Notes under the pieces: generated by a model
What the model was told of the DNA's origin: nothing
Seen by the model: the letters and a program-made list of their open reading frames with translations, nothing else
Databases searched by the model: none
Assembly (NCBI RefSeq): GCF_000147715.2
Contig: NC_017934.1
Coordinates: forward strand, 806,001 to 870,000
Direction: 5' to 3'
Length of the DNA stretch: 64,000 bases
Source: Mesotoga prima MesG1.Ag.4.2
Lineage (GTDB): Bacteria > Thermotogota > Thermotogae > Petrotogales > Kosmotogaceae
Program-made: the position numbers and the translations under genes
Shown: positions 8,855 to 16,034 of the stretch, piece after piece
Layout of the letters: each line of letters starts with the position of its first letter
How positions within the stretch are numbered: the stretch's first letter is position 1

Positions 8855-10096
8855 TCAGGAGAGGCTCTCTCGAATGAAATCCCTGAACTTGTCGGCACTA
8901 CCACGGGGTCTAAGTTCTAGATTTTCTCGCACCGTTTCGTAAAGCCCGAACTTCATCGAATAACCTTCCTTCCATTCGAAATTATCCATTAAAGACCAGT
9001 AGATGTACCCAAACACTCGGGCACCCTTATCCATTGCGTCTCTAAGGCTCTTTAGGGCTGTTTCTATGTATTCCCATCTTCTCTTGTCTGTACCGTCGGC
9101 TATACCATTTTCTGTGATCATGATCGGTAATTCATACCTGTTGTAGGCCTTCAGTACTAAGTCTTCAATTCCCTGCGGAAAGAATTCGTAACCCATCTCT
9201 GTCTTTTCAAATTCATCTCCGACAACGATCTCGGGAAGCGGTTTTGCATATTTAGCAAACATTCGGGTGTAGTAATTTATTCCGAGGTAATCTAGCTTTG
9301 AGGATATCCCCGATACTGCTTCTCCGGTTCCGAGAGGTCTAATCATCTTCCCATTCTTCAGGCTGTCCAGAAAGCTGTAGTTGTAAACCCTGTCAAGATA
9401 CTTTGACACAATTCTGTCTCCAGGGTGGAACGTTCTCAGAGGAAAGAAAGGCATCATGTTTACTGCCACGCCCACCATAGAGAGGGGATTGGACTCTTTT
9501 ATGACATCGTACGCCTCACTATGAGCGTAAAGTAGATTTGCAAGAACCCTCATCGCTCTCCCCATGTCTTTGATTTCCGGGGGCCATTCTCCCATGAGGT
9601 ATGACATTACCGCATAAACATTCGGCTCGTTTATTGTCACCCAGTAATGAATATTCTCACCCATAGATGAGACGATTCTCGAGACGAAACGGCGAAAGTA
9701 AGGTAGATTTTCTCTGTCCTCCCAACCCCCAATTTCAGAGAACCACTGGGGAAGCACGAAATGATTGAGAGTGAGAATGGGCTGTACTCCGTTTTCAATT
9801 AGCATCGTTACGAAATCTTTATATCTTTCTATTACACTGTCTTCAAATCTGTTGACTTTGGGTTCGATTCTCGCCCACTCAACTGAAAACCTGTACGCAT
9901 TCACACCCAAAGCCTTTATAGCTTCCAAATCTCTTTCGAGATGCTCCCAACTCCCACAAGCGACATCGGATGTGTCTCCATTTTTCACCTTACCTTGATG
10001 TTCCCATGCGTACCAATCAGAAAATACATTGGCCCCTTCTATTTGATGACCGGCCGTTGCAACACCCCACATGAAGCCGTCTGGAAACGAAAGCAT
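8855..10096 (-). CDS. Glycoside hydrolase family 1 (beta-glucosidase type)
   Basis: A cytoplasmic retaining beta-glycosidase, likely cleaving short beta-linked sugars such as cellobiose. The GH1 landmarks are in order: PDGFMWGVATAGHQIEG at the N terminus, the acid/base Glu E157 in TINEPN, and the nucleophile E329 in ITENG. At 413 residues it is slightly shorter than the usual 440-450. GGAGG lies 8-10 bases before ATG 10096. There is no signal peptide. It is divergent from a PfkB-type sugar kinase, and their promoters overlap, suggesting joint control and a role in one sugar pathway. The exact substrate (glucoside, galactoside, fucoside) cannot be stated. Confidence 0.95.
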   Translation of the reverse strand: MLSFPDGFMWGVATAGHQIEGANVFSDWYAWEHQGKVKNGDTSDVACGSWEHLERDLEAIKALGVNAYRFSVEWARIEPKVNRFEDSVIERYKDFVTMLIENGVQPILTLNHFVLPQWFSEIGGWEDRENLPYFRRFVSRIVSSMGENIHYWVTINEPNVYAVMSYLMGEWPPEIKDMGRAMRVLANLLYAHSEAYDVIKESNPLSMVGVAVNMMPFFPLRTFHPGDRIVSKYLDRVYNYSFLDSLKNGKMIRPLGTGEAVSGISSKLDYLGINYYTRMFAKYAKPLPEIVVGDEFEKTEMGYEFFPQGIEDLVLKAYNRYELPIMITENGIADGTDKRRWEYIETALKSLRDAMDKGARVFGYIYWSLMDNFEWKEGYSMKFGLYETVRENLELRPRGSADKFRDFIRESLS

Positions 10097-10138
10097 ATCG
10101 GAAACCTCCTAAGTATGTTATGTGTACACTCATATACA

Positions 10139-10167
10139 ATTATAATCATGAAGGTGGGCAAAGTAAA
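10139..10167 (-). promoter_or_regulatory. Promoter of the GH1 gene, overlapping the kinase promoter
   Basis: On the minus strand TTTACT (10167-10162), a 17-base spacer and a perfect TATAAT (10144-10139) point toward the GH1 gene. The opposite strand carries its own TATAAT at 10141-10146, facing the PfkB gene, so the two -10 boxes share six bases. A perfect 8-base palindrome GTGTACAC (10122-10129) lies just beside and could be an operator half; that part is speculative. Confidence 0.6.
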
Positions 10168-10194
10168 AACTACTGGAAAGATGAGGTTGGTCGC

Positions 10195-11043
10195 ATGAAG
10201 ATTTCTATTGTAGGCAATGTGAACATAGACCTAAGCGCATTTATAAGCGAAAGCGGGAATAATGAAGAAAACAGGATCAGCGAGATGAGCTTTGCCATCG
10301 GAGGAAGCGCCTCGAACACATCAATAATGTTAAGCAGGCTAAGGAAGAGCATCTATCTGCAAGGTGCGGTTGGGAGCGACTTGTTTGGAGAGATGGCGCT
10401 TGAATTGCTGAAAAGAGAAGGCCTCAACACCGATTATCTTTTAAAGCTGAATGGAAAGACGGGCTTCTGTTTTTCAGCGATCTCTGAAGATGGACAAAGG
10501 CATCTCTTCACGTATAGGGGAGTTAACGAAAAAGCGTACCCGATTGAAGATGGGTTTGACTTCTACCACTTTGGAGGTGTAACTCCCGATCAGATTGAAA
10601 GGTTTATAGATAAAACTGGCGAAGTAAGGTTTTCATACAACCCTGGAGGCATAGTCACTTTTGAGAAGACAACTGGAGTTGCGGCTATTGCAGCAAGGTG
10701 TGAAGTGCTGTTCGTTAATGAGAGCGAGTGGAATCATCTTGAACATTCGCTCACCGGAGAGCCAAAGGAAATTGTCGTAACTCAAGGAGCGAGAGGATCG
10801 AAAATCAAGAACGGCCCAGAAGAAGCTGCTTTTCCGGCGAAGGTAATTGATACAACGGGCGCCGGAGACTCTTTCATTGCAGGATTCTTGCACGCATATC
10901 TTTCTGGAAAAGATCCGGTACAATGCTTGAAACTGGGAAATCTACTTGCATCTATGGTAGTATCAAGGCCAGGAGCAAGTCCCGCTTTCACCTACAATGA
11001 AGTAAGTGATCTCGCAAATATGTATCACGTATACTTGCATTAG
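10195..11043 (+). CDS. PfkB family carbohydrate kinase
   Basis: Ribokinase-fold kinase that phosphorylates a sugar or nucleoside with ATP. The N-terminal GNVNIDL strand, the GGSASNTS substrate loop and the second signature DTTGAGDSF (residues 219-227, catalytic base D225) are clear. At 282 residues it is at the short end of the family; substrate cannot be assigned among ribose, fructose, 2-keto-3-deoxygluconate and others. I chose ATG 10195 because a GATGAGGT site precedes it and the protein then starts at its first strand; the frame is open 75 bases further upstream but through the promoter. Divergent from the GH1 glycosidase. Confidence 0.9.
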   Translation: MKISIVGNVNIDLSAFISESGNNEENRISEMSFAIGGSASNTSIMLSRLRKSIYLQGAVGSDLFGEMALELLKREGLNTDYLLKLNGKTGFCFSAISEDGQRHLFTYRGVNEKAYPIEDGFDFYHFGGVTPDQIERFIDKTGEVRFSYNPGGIVTFEKTTGVAAIAARCEVLFVNESEWNHLEHSLTGEPKEIVVTQGARGSKIKNGPEEAAFPAKVIDTTGAGDSFIAGFLHAYLSGKDPVQCLKLGNLLASMVVSRPGASPAFTYNEVSDLANMYHVYLH

Positions 11044-11223
11044 TTGTATATACTTTAATAAATATACTATACTGAATATGATGAAAGTAACTGTGTATAT
11101 ATTTGCATAGATTATGTATGGATTTGTGTTGTTCTATAATAGTTTATACAAAATATTTTGTGTATATAAAGCTTAGGTCAAACATGAACGCTTTCGTGAT
11201 AGTATATTTGTAGAGGTGATTTA
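11044..11223. other. AT-rich intergenic region
   Basis: About 180 bases, strikingly richer in A+T than the surroundings, between the kinase and the next gene. It contains repeated GTATATA-type words (for example at 11045, 11095 and 11163) and a TATAAT-like box in TCTATAATAG near 11136-11145. The 15-mer starting at 11095 (GTATATATTTGCATA) recurs exactly at 13217-13231 inside the xer gene. It probably carries the promoter of the 11224 gene, but I cannot define one with confidence. Confidence 0.5.
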
Positions 11224-12165
11224 ATGCCAGCACAAATTGCATCGGTTGATGTTGTAAGAATACTTGGTAAGCTGAGTGACGATGGAGGGGAGCAATCAAG
11301 TAGAAATAGATTCATACGCGAGTATCTTTCAAAGTACGCTTCTCCCGAATCCATCATCAGTGACATCGAGGGCCTACTTGAGGCCTATCCTACATTTGAT
11401 GGCGATTCTGAGAGTCTCGGAAGAGCTTACGCCGATCTTGTTAATAGACTTGCCGAGCTATCGGGTTTCTCCGTTGACTATGTGAAGTACTCCGGAAGAG
11501 AGAAGATAACGGGAATCTGGAAGGTGGGTGAGGCTATTCAGATCAAAGTCGCGGCGATTGTTTGTACTGATTTCGAAGAGGCCAAGGGAGTTGCGAGGAA
11601 CGCTCTCCTAATTCTTCCCGAAGCGATTGATCTCGGGAGACCGTTTGTTACAGTTGGACGTCTAGGTATGTTGTTTTCAATGATCGAGCAAATCGAGCTT
11701 CCGGTTAGTTCAGTAGCGTCGATACTTGTTACAGATGATAACTACGACAAAAGAATATCATCATTTATGGAGTTAATGCTATTAGCTTTCAAAAAGGAGC
11801 TGGCAAGAAAACCCCAGATATCGCTTCAAAAAGAGTGGTCTAAAGAAGAACTTGAAGAATTCATTATGGAAAGACTTAAGCTGCCCACCATAGGGATGCT
11901 GTTTTCCTTACTCGATTCGCCCATGTTGAGTGAAGACTTGGTAGATAGAATAAACAGTTTCCTGGAGGAAAACGAGAGCGAACTGGTGAAAGGGCCTATG
12001 GCACTAGGTGCAATAATGGGTGCTCTTTCGAAACACTACTCCGGGATCAAAGAAGAGCTTGTATTGCGCGAGGGAAAGAGATATCGACTGGCCGACAAAT
12101 ACAGACCTTTAATATCCGAAATTAAAGCACGCTTTGAAAGCGGTGTTCAGGCACGCACGCGTTAA
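11224..12165 (+). CDS. Hypothetical protein, 313 aa
   Basis: I do not recognise this protein. It is soluble, mostly helical by composition, with no signal peptide or membrane segment. The ATG at 11224 has a good TAGAGGTGATTTA site. Residues 1-60 are helical; 75-190 look like an alpha/beta domain rich in hydrophobic strands (IKVAAIVCTDF, SSVASILVTDD); 195-313 are helical again with charged segments. Codon use resembles the neighbours. It stands alone between an AT-rich spacer and the xer promoter/dif-like site, so context gives no functional clue. Confidence 0.8.
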   Translation: MPAQIASVDVVRILGKLSDDGGEQSSRNRFIREYLSKYASPESIISDIEGLLEAYPTFDGDSESLGRAYADLVNRLAELSGFSVDYVKYSGREKITGIWKVGEAIQIKVAAIVCTDFEEAKGVARNALLILPEAIDLGRPFVTVGRLGMLFSMIEQIELPVSSVASILVTDDNYDKRISSFMELMLLAFKKELARKPQISLQKEWSKEELEEFIMERLKLPTIGMLFSLLDSPMLSEDLVDRINSFLEENESELVKGPMALGAIMGALSKHYSGIKEELVLREGKRYRLADKYRPLISEIKARFESGVQARTR

Positions 12166-12312
12166 ACGGCTCATATTGCTTGTTTCTTCTGGCAAGAATA
12201 TAAATAGATACGAAAGTGAAGAAAAATTCAACACAGGGCATTTTAAGAGGTATCGCGCTGTAACCCCTATTGAATGGAGCTTACACGCGTAGCATTGAAG
12301 AAAGCCATGTGC

Positions 12313-12318
12313 TATAAT
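12313..12318 (+). promoter_or_regulatory. -10 box of the xer gene
   Basis: A perfect TATAAT sits 61 bases before the xer start codon and only 4 bases before the large palindrome. No good -35 is present at 16-18 bases, so the promoter is either weak or activator-dependent. Transcription would begin at about the left edge of the palindrome, which places the dif-like site in the 5' untranslated region. Confidence 0.5.
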
Positions 12319-12321
12319 ACG

Positions 12322-12357
12322 AAATATGAGTCATAATGACTATTATGACTCATATTT
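12322..12357. repeat. Perfect palindrome, candidate dif (Xer recombination) site
   Basis: A perfect 16-base inverted repeat with only 4 bases between the arms (12322-12337 and 12342-12357). Read as a Xer site, it has 11-base arms ATGAGTCATAA (12326-12336) and its exact reverse complement (12343-12353) around the 6-base centre TGACTA. The inner CATAA-N6-TTATG core is the same as that of E. coli dif. It lies 21 bases before the start codon of a tyrosine recombinase with a complete active site. In known single-recombinase systems (XerS/difSL, XerH/difH) the site is often next to the gene. An alternative is an autoregulatory operator or a hairpin in the mRNA leader; both could hold at once. Confidence 0.7.
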
Positions 12358-12378
12358 ATGATAATCTGGGGGTTGAAA

Positions 12379-13278
12379 ATGGACTTTTCCGAAGCAGTTG
12401 AGAGATTCAAAGAGAACATGGAATTTGTGAGAAATATGTCTTCCAACACAGTTGCCGCTTATCTTTCCGATCTCCATCATTTCGAGCTCTTTCTTAATGA
12501 GCGTGGAATTGACTACAAGTCGGTGAAGAGAAAAGACATCGAGCTGTTCGTTAAAGAGTATTCTCAGGGGAAGTATTCGAGGAAGAGACCTTCTGCAACT
12601 ACCGTGGCCAGAAATCTTTCGACGATCCGGTCATTCTACACGTTTCTCTACATAAGTGGAACGGTAAGTAAGGTTCCGACCGAGCTGATCAAGAATCCGA
12701 AGACACGGCGTAGAATCCCTGATTACATAACGCATGATGAGGTCATGGAGATCCTTTCTTCCTTCAGAAGTACCAACCTGGGCAAAAGAAACAAGGCTAT
12801 AGTTGCAATAATGTACTTCTGTGGATTGAGGGTAAGCGAAGTGTGCAAATTGAGGCTCGGGGATCTCAGAATGGGCAATTCGCCGGCGGTGAGGATCATG
12901 AGCGGAAAGGGGAACAGAGATAGAGAAGTACCGATGAACGACCAGGTTCTCTCCATTGTGAAGGAGTATCTCCAAATAAGAAGAGAGTTTCCCATGAGTG
13001 AGTATGAAGACCACGTCTTTATAGGGACACGGGGAGAGCCAATGGCAAGAAACGTAATTCCAAAAGTACTAAATACACAAGTAAAATATGTATATCCTGA
13101 AAAACGAGTACATCCACATTTATTTCGACATAGTTTTGCTACACAACTTCTACAAAAAGGTGCAAGTATAAAGATTGTACAAGAATTGCTGGGACATGCA
13201 AATCTTAGCACTACTAGTATATATTTGCATATTACAGATAAAGAGAAGAGAGCAGCTGTACAATTGCTATCGGACTGA
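12379..13278 (+). CDS. xerD: Tyrosine recombinase, XerC/XerD/XerA type
   Basis: Site-specific recombinase of the Xer class, which resolves chromosome dimers at dif. It has 299 residues, the normal size, with an N-terminal SAM-like DNA-binding domain (about 5-100) and a catalytic domain holding all six active-site residues: R151, K177, H247, R250, H273 and the nucleophile Y282. I chose ATG 12379 because GGGGGTTG precedes it; the frame is open 21 bases further into the palindrome. From about 13060 to the end the gene is much richer in A+T than before (31% versus 50% G+C in 160-base blocks), with different codon choice (CGA, CAT, TTT, ATA). The symbol is approximate: XerC, XerD and XerA types cannot be told apart here. 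Confidence 0.93.
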   Translation: MDFSEAVERFKENMEFVRNMSSNTVAAYLSDLHHFELFLNERGIDYKSVKRKDIELFVKEYSQGKYSRKRPSATTVARNLSTIRSFYTFLYISGTVSKVPTELIKNPKTRRRIPDYITHDEVMEILSSFRSTNLGKRNKAIVAIMYFCGLRVSEVCKLRLGDLRMGNSPAVRIMSGKGNRDREVPMNDQVLSIVKEYLQIRREFPMSEYEDHVFIGTRGEPMARNVIPKVLNTQVKYVYPEKRVHPHLFRHSFATQLLQKGASIKIVQELLGHANLSTTSIYLHITDKEKRAAVQLLSD

Positions 13279-13307
13279 TTTGCGAGTGAATATTGTGGAG
13301 TTGTTGT

Positions 13308-14060
13308 ATGATAGATATTCACAATCACACTACGTATTCCGATGGCAGGAATACCGTGGAAGAGGTAATACAATCGGCATTGAAGGAAGGTCTTCAGATA
13401 GTCGGAATCTCCGATCACTTTGATCCATATGTAGCCCAAGAGGTCTGCCTTCAGCCCGAAGAAGTAAGCGTGTATCTAAAAGAGATAAGAACTTTAAGCG
13501 AAAAGTATCCAATAAAGGTTCTTGCCGGGCTTGAGCTTGGCCTGCAATCGGAAGGAATTCTCTGGCCCGGTGAAGAAATGGACTATTTCATCTACTCTGT
13601 TCACACCGTTCCAGGGAGACCCGATCTCAAGACCCTTGAAAACCCTTGGGATATATACCTTCAAGAGGCTATCAGTGCGGTAGATCTCATTGACAGACCT
13701 GGCTTTTTTGGTCACCTTGATTTTCTGCGAAGGCATATCCCGAAAGCAAAGCCTCCCAAACCTGGGCAGCTTATGGATACGCTTCTGATGAAGCTTGTAT
13801 CGAATCACGTTGGACTCGAGTTGAACACCTCTGGCTGGATGTACGGAATTGGGGACCCTTCTCCCCAGCCATGGGTAATAGAGAGATATATAGACCTGGG
13901 GGGCCGCTTTGTTACGGTAGGTTCAGACTCGCACAGGGCCTCACAGATCGGAAATTTCACTGTGAAAGCGCTTTCTTTGCTTAGGCAAATGGGGATTAAA
14001 GAAGTGTTTTATTGTGAGAATGGTAGTTATATTCCCGTTCCGATAATGGAGGCAAAATGA
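13308..14060 (+). CDS. PHP-domain phosphoesterase (paralogue 1)
   Basis: A 250-residue metal-dependent phosphoesterase of the PHP superfamily, whose members include histidinol phosphatase and DNA polymerase proofreading domains. The metal-binding motifs are visible: DIHNHTTYSDG at the N terminus, GISDHFDP, GLELGL, HLDFLRR in the middle and GSDSHR near the C terminus. ATG 13308 has GTGGAG upstream. The substrate is unknown; histidinol phosphate is possible but there are no his genes nearby. It overlaps the DUF2461 gene by 4 bases. A clear paralogue of the same length lies at 17546-18298, with shared segments such as IDRPGFFGH, NTSGW and KEVFYCE. Confidence 0.88.
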   Translation: MIDIHNHTTYSDGRNTVEEVIQSALKEGLQIVGISDHFDPYVAQEVCLQPEEVSVYLKEIRTLSEKYPIKVLAGLELGLQSEGILWPGEEMDYFIYSVHTVPGRPDLKTLENPWDIYLQEAISAVDLIDRPGFFGHLDFLRRHIPKAKPPKPGQLMDTLLMKLVSNHVGLELNTSGWMYGIGDPSPQPWVIERYIDLGGRFVTVGSDSHRASQIGNFTVKALSLLRQMGIKEVFYCENGSYIPVPIMEAK

Positions 14061-14749
14061 GTGAAAAGAGGTTCGAAGGTTTTTCCGGCGAGACACTTTC
14101 ATTTTTGATAGATCTCGGGATTAACAACAACCGATCATGGATGGAAAGAAACAGGGATCGATACCGTATAGAACTGTTGGAGCCATTCAGAGCTCTTGTA
14201 AAGCAGCTAGGCCCTTCCATGGAGAGAATCGATCCATTTATAGACGTTAGACCACAGGTGGGAAAGACTATTAGCAGGATCAGCAGAGATGCGAGACGTA
14301 ACAAGGGAAAACCACCATACCGAACTAATATGTGGTTCACTTTCAGAGTTCCAGGACCCGACTGGAAAGACTCTCCTGGGTTCTTTTTCGAGCTTTTTCC
14401 AGACTGGTACCGGTACGGAATGGGTTTTTATCTGCCTTCCCGGGCGACAATGGTTAAGCTTTCTGAAGAGATCGAGAAAAACCCTGTAAGGTTTGTTGAA
14501 AAGACAGAGGTTCTGAGAGATAGCGAATTTTCTGTCTTCGGTGAGAAATACAAGAGAAGGAGGAATAGGAAGGGAGTGTCTGACAGCCTTTCCGAATGGC
14601 TTCAGTATCGAGATTTCTACATCGCCTCTAATCACGAAATCGATGAGATTCTTCTATCCTCCAGACTTGTCGGTCACCTTGAGGCGCCCTTTTCCGCGCT
14701 ATCGGAGCTTTACGAATATTTCTGGGAGTTGAAAATGAGAGATGCCTAA
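14057..14749 (+). CDS. DUF2461 family protein
   Basis: A 230-residue protein of the DUF2461 (TIGR02453) family, unknown function. The family pattern is recognisable: an N-terminal FSGETLSFL-type helix, NNNRSWMERNRDRY, then VGKTISRISRDARRNKGKPPYRTNMW and the conserved GFYLPSR strand. It begins inside the stop codon of the PHP gene (ATGA overlap), so the two are translationally coupled. No localisation signal is visible. It ends 22 bases from the end of the convergent wecB gene. Confidence 0.88.
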   Translation: MSEKRFEGFSGETLSFLIDLGINNNRSWMERNRDRYRIELLEPFRALVKQLGPSMERIDPFIDVRPQVGKTISRISRDARRNKGKPPYRTNMWFTFRVPGPDWKDSPGFFFELFPDWYRYGMGFYLPSRATMVKLSEEIEKNPVRFVEKTEVLRDSEFSVFGEKYKRRRNRKGVSDSLSEWLQYRDFYIASNHEIDEILLSSRLVGHLEAPFSALSELYEYFWELKMRDA

Positions 14750-14771
14750 AGCTTAGAGTAGGGAGCATTAT

Positions 14772-15878
14772 CTAAAGGTTCTCGCAAAGATGCTTCAAGA
14801 TTCTCTTTGATGCAGTACCGTCTCCAAACGGATTTTTTGCGTTTGCCATTCGCCTGTATTCATCAGAATCTCTTAGAAGTTTGACTGTCTCATTGAAGAC
14901 GAAATCTCTGTCTGTTCCAACGAGCTTCGCGGTTCCTGCCTTTATGGCTTCCGGTCGTTCCGTCGTTTTTCTTAGTACCAAAGTTGGTTTCCCCAGAGCT
15001 GGAGCCTCTTCCTGAATCCCGCCGGAGTCGGTCAGTATTATCCTCGCCTTTTCCATCAACGATACGAAAGGGAGATAATCGAGTGGATCCGTTAAGACGA
15101 TTCTGTCATGTTTCTCCAGCTCAGGATAAACAACCTCTCTTACGGCGGGATTCAAGTGAACGGGAAATACAACTTTCATCTTCGGAAATTCTTTAAGTAT
15201 GTCCTTTATTGCTTTCATGACCTGTCGCATCGGCTCGCCCCAGTTTTCTCTTCTATGCATGGTTACCAGTATGTACTCATCTTCCTCTACACCGAGTGCT
15301 TCTCTAAAACTCGAAGTGAGTACGGATCGATTCTCCGTTACCCAGAGCAAGGCATCAATCACGGTGTTGCCAGTTACCAGTAGTTTGTTTTCAGGAACTC
15401 CTTCTTTCAGAAGGTTGTTCTTCGCATTTTCAGTGGGGGGATAGTGGAATGATGAGATGACTCCGTTTAGCCTTCTGTTAATCTCTTCAGGAAAGGGGTC
15501 ATATATGTTTTCGGTTCTGAGTCCTGCTTCAACGTGACCTACGGGAATCTTGTGATAGAAGGAGACAAGTGCTCCTGCAAACGTAGAAGTTGTGTCGCCC
15601 TGAACCAGAGTCGCATCGAAGACGTTCTCTGAGTAAATCTCTTCGAGTTTGCTTATCAACCTTGAAGTAAGGCCTGCCAGTGACTGTCTCTCCTGCATTA
15701 TGTTTAAGTCAAAATCCGCTTCTATGCCAAATAAGGATAAAACTTGATCGAGCATCTCTCTGTGCTGTGCCGTTGCTATAACTACCGGTCTAATTGGTGA
15801 ATTCTTCAGAGCAAGATACACAGGGGCCATCTTCACAGCTTCAGGTCTCGTCCCGAAAATTAGCGCTACCTTTTTCAT
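14772..15878 (-). CDS. wecB: UDP-N-acetylglucosamine 2-epimerase (non-hydrolysing)
   Basis: Interconverts UDP-GlcNAc and UDP-ManNAc in the cytoplasm for cell-envelope polysaccharide. The GT-B fold family signatures are present: GTRPEAVKMAPV at the N terminus, QGDTTSTFAGAL, HVEAGLRT, TMHRREN, LTDSGGIQEEAPALGKP and RPEAI. I chose ATG 15878, where the family normally begins; the frame stays open to an ATG at 15929, but that codon has no ribosome binding site and sits only 6-8 bases from a TATACT -10-like box. About 368 residues from this start, normal for the family. No other ManNAc pathway gene is adjacent. Divergent from murJ. Confidence 0.95.
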   Translation of the reverse strand: MKKVALIFGTRPEAVKMAPVYLALKNSPIRPVVIATAQHREMLDQVLSLFGIEADFDLNIMQERQSLAGLTSRLISKLEEIYSENVFDATLVQGDTTSTFAGALVSFYHKIPVGHVEAGLRTENIYDPFPEEINRRLNGVISSFHYPPTENAKNNLLKEGVPENKLLVTGNTVIDALLWVTENRSVLTSSFREALGVEEDEYILVTMHRRENWGEPMRQVMKAIKDILKEFPKMKVVFPVHLNPAVREVVYPELEKHDRIVLTDPLDYLPFVSLMEKARIILTDSGGIQEEAPALGKPTLVLRKTTERPEAIKAGTAKLVGTDRDFVFNETVKLLRDSDEYRRMANAKNPFGDGTASKRILKHLCENL

Positions 15879-16034
15879 CTTCTTCAGCCGTCTGGCCGTT
15901 CCCTCCTTCTTTCCATTCACAAAAGCCATGTTCAGTATATCACAGTTTCCCGACTCAACATCTTAGAGAGTATCGACGAGCACAAGCTGCTCACCGACAC
16001 ATTTCATGTATTATAATCTTGTCTGGAGGTCTCT

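Noticed and set aside
10122-10129. GTGTACAC as a proven operator
   Set aside because: An 8-base palindrome occurs often by chance, and the flanks are not symmetric; kept only as a remark.
12723-13439. 238-codon minus-strand open frame across xer and the PHP gene
   Set aside because: It is the antisense shadow of two clear genes; Cys- and Ser-rich, with no start site signal.
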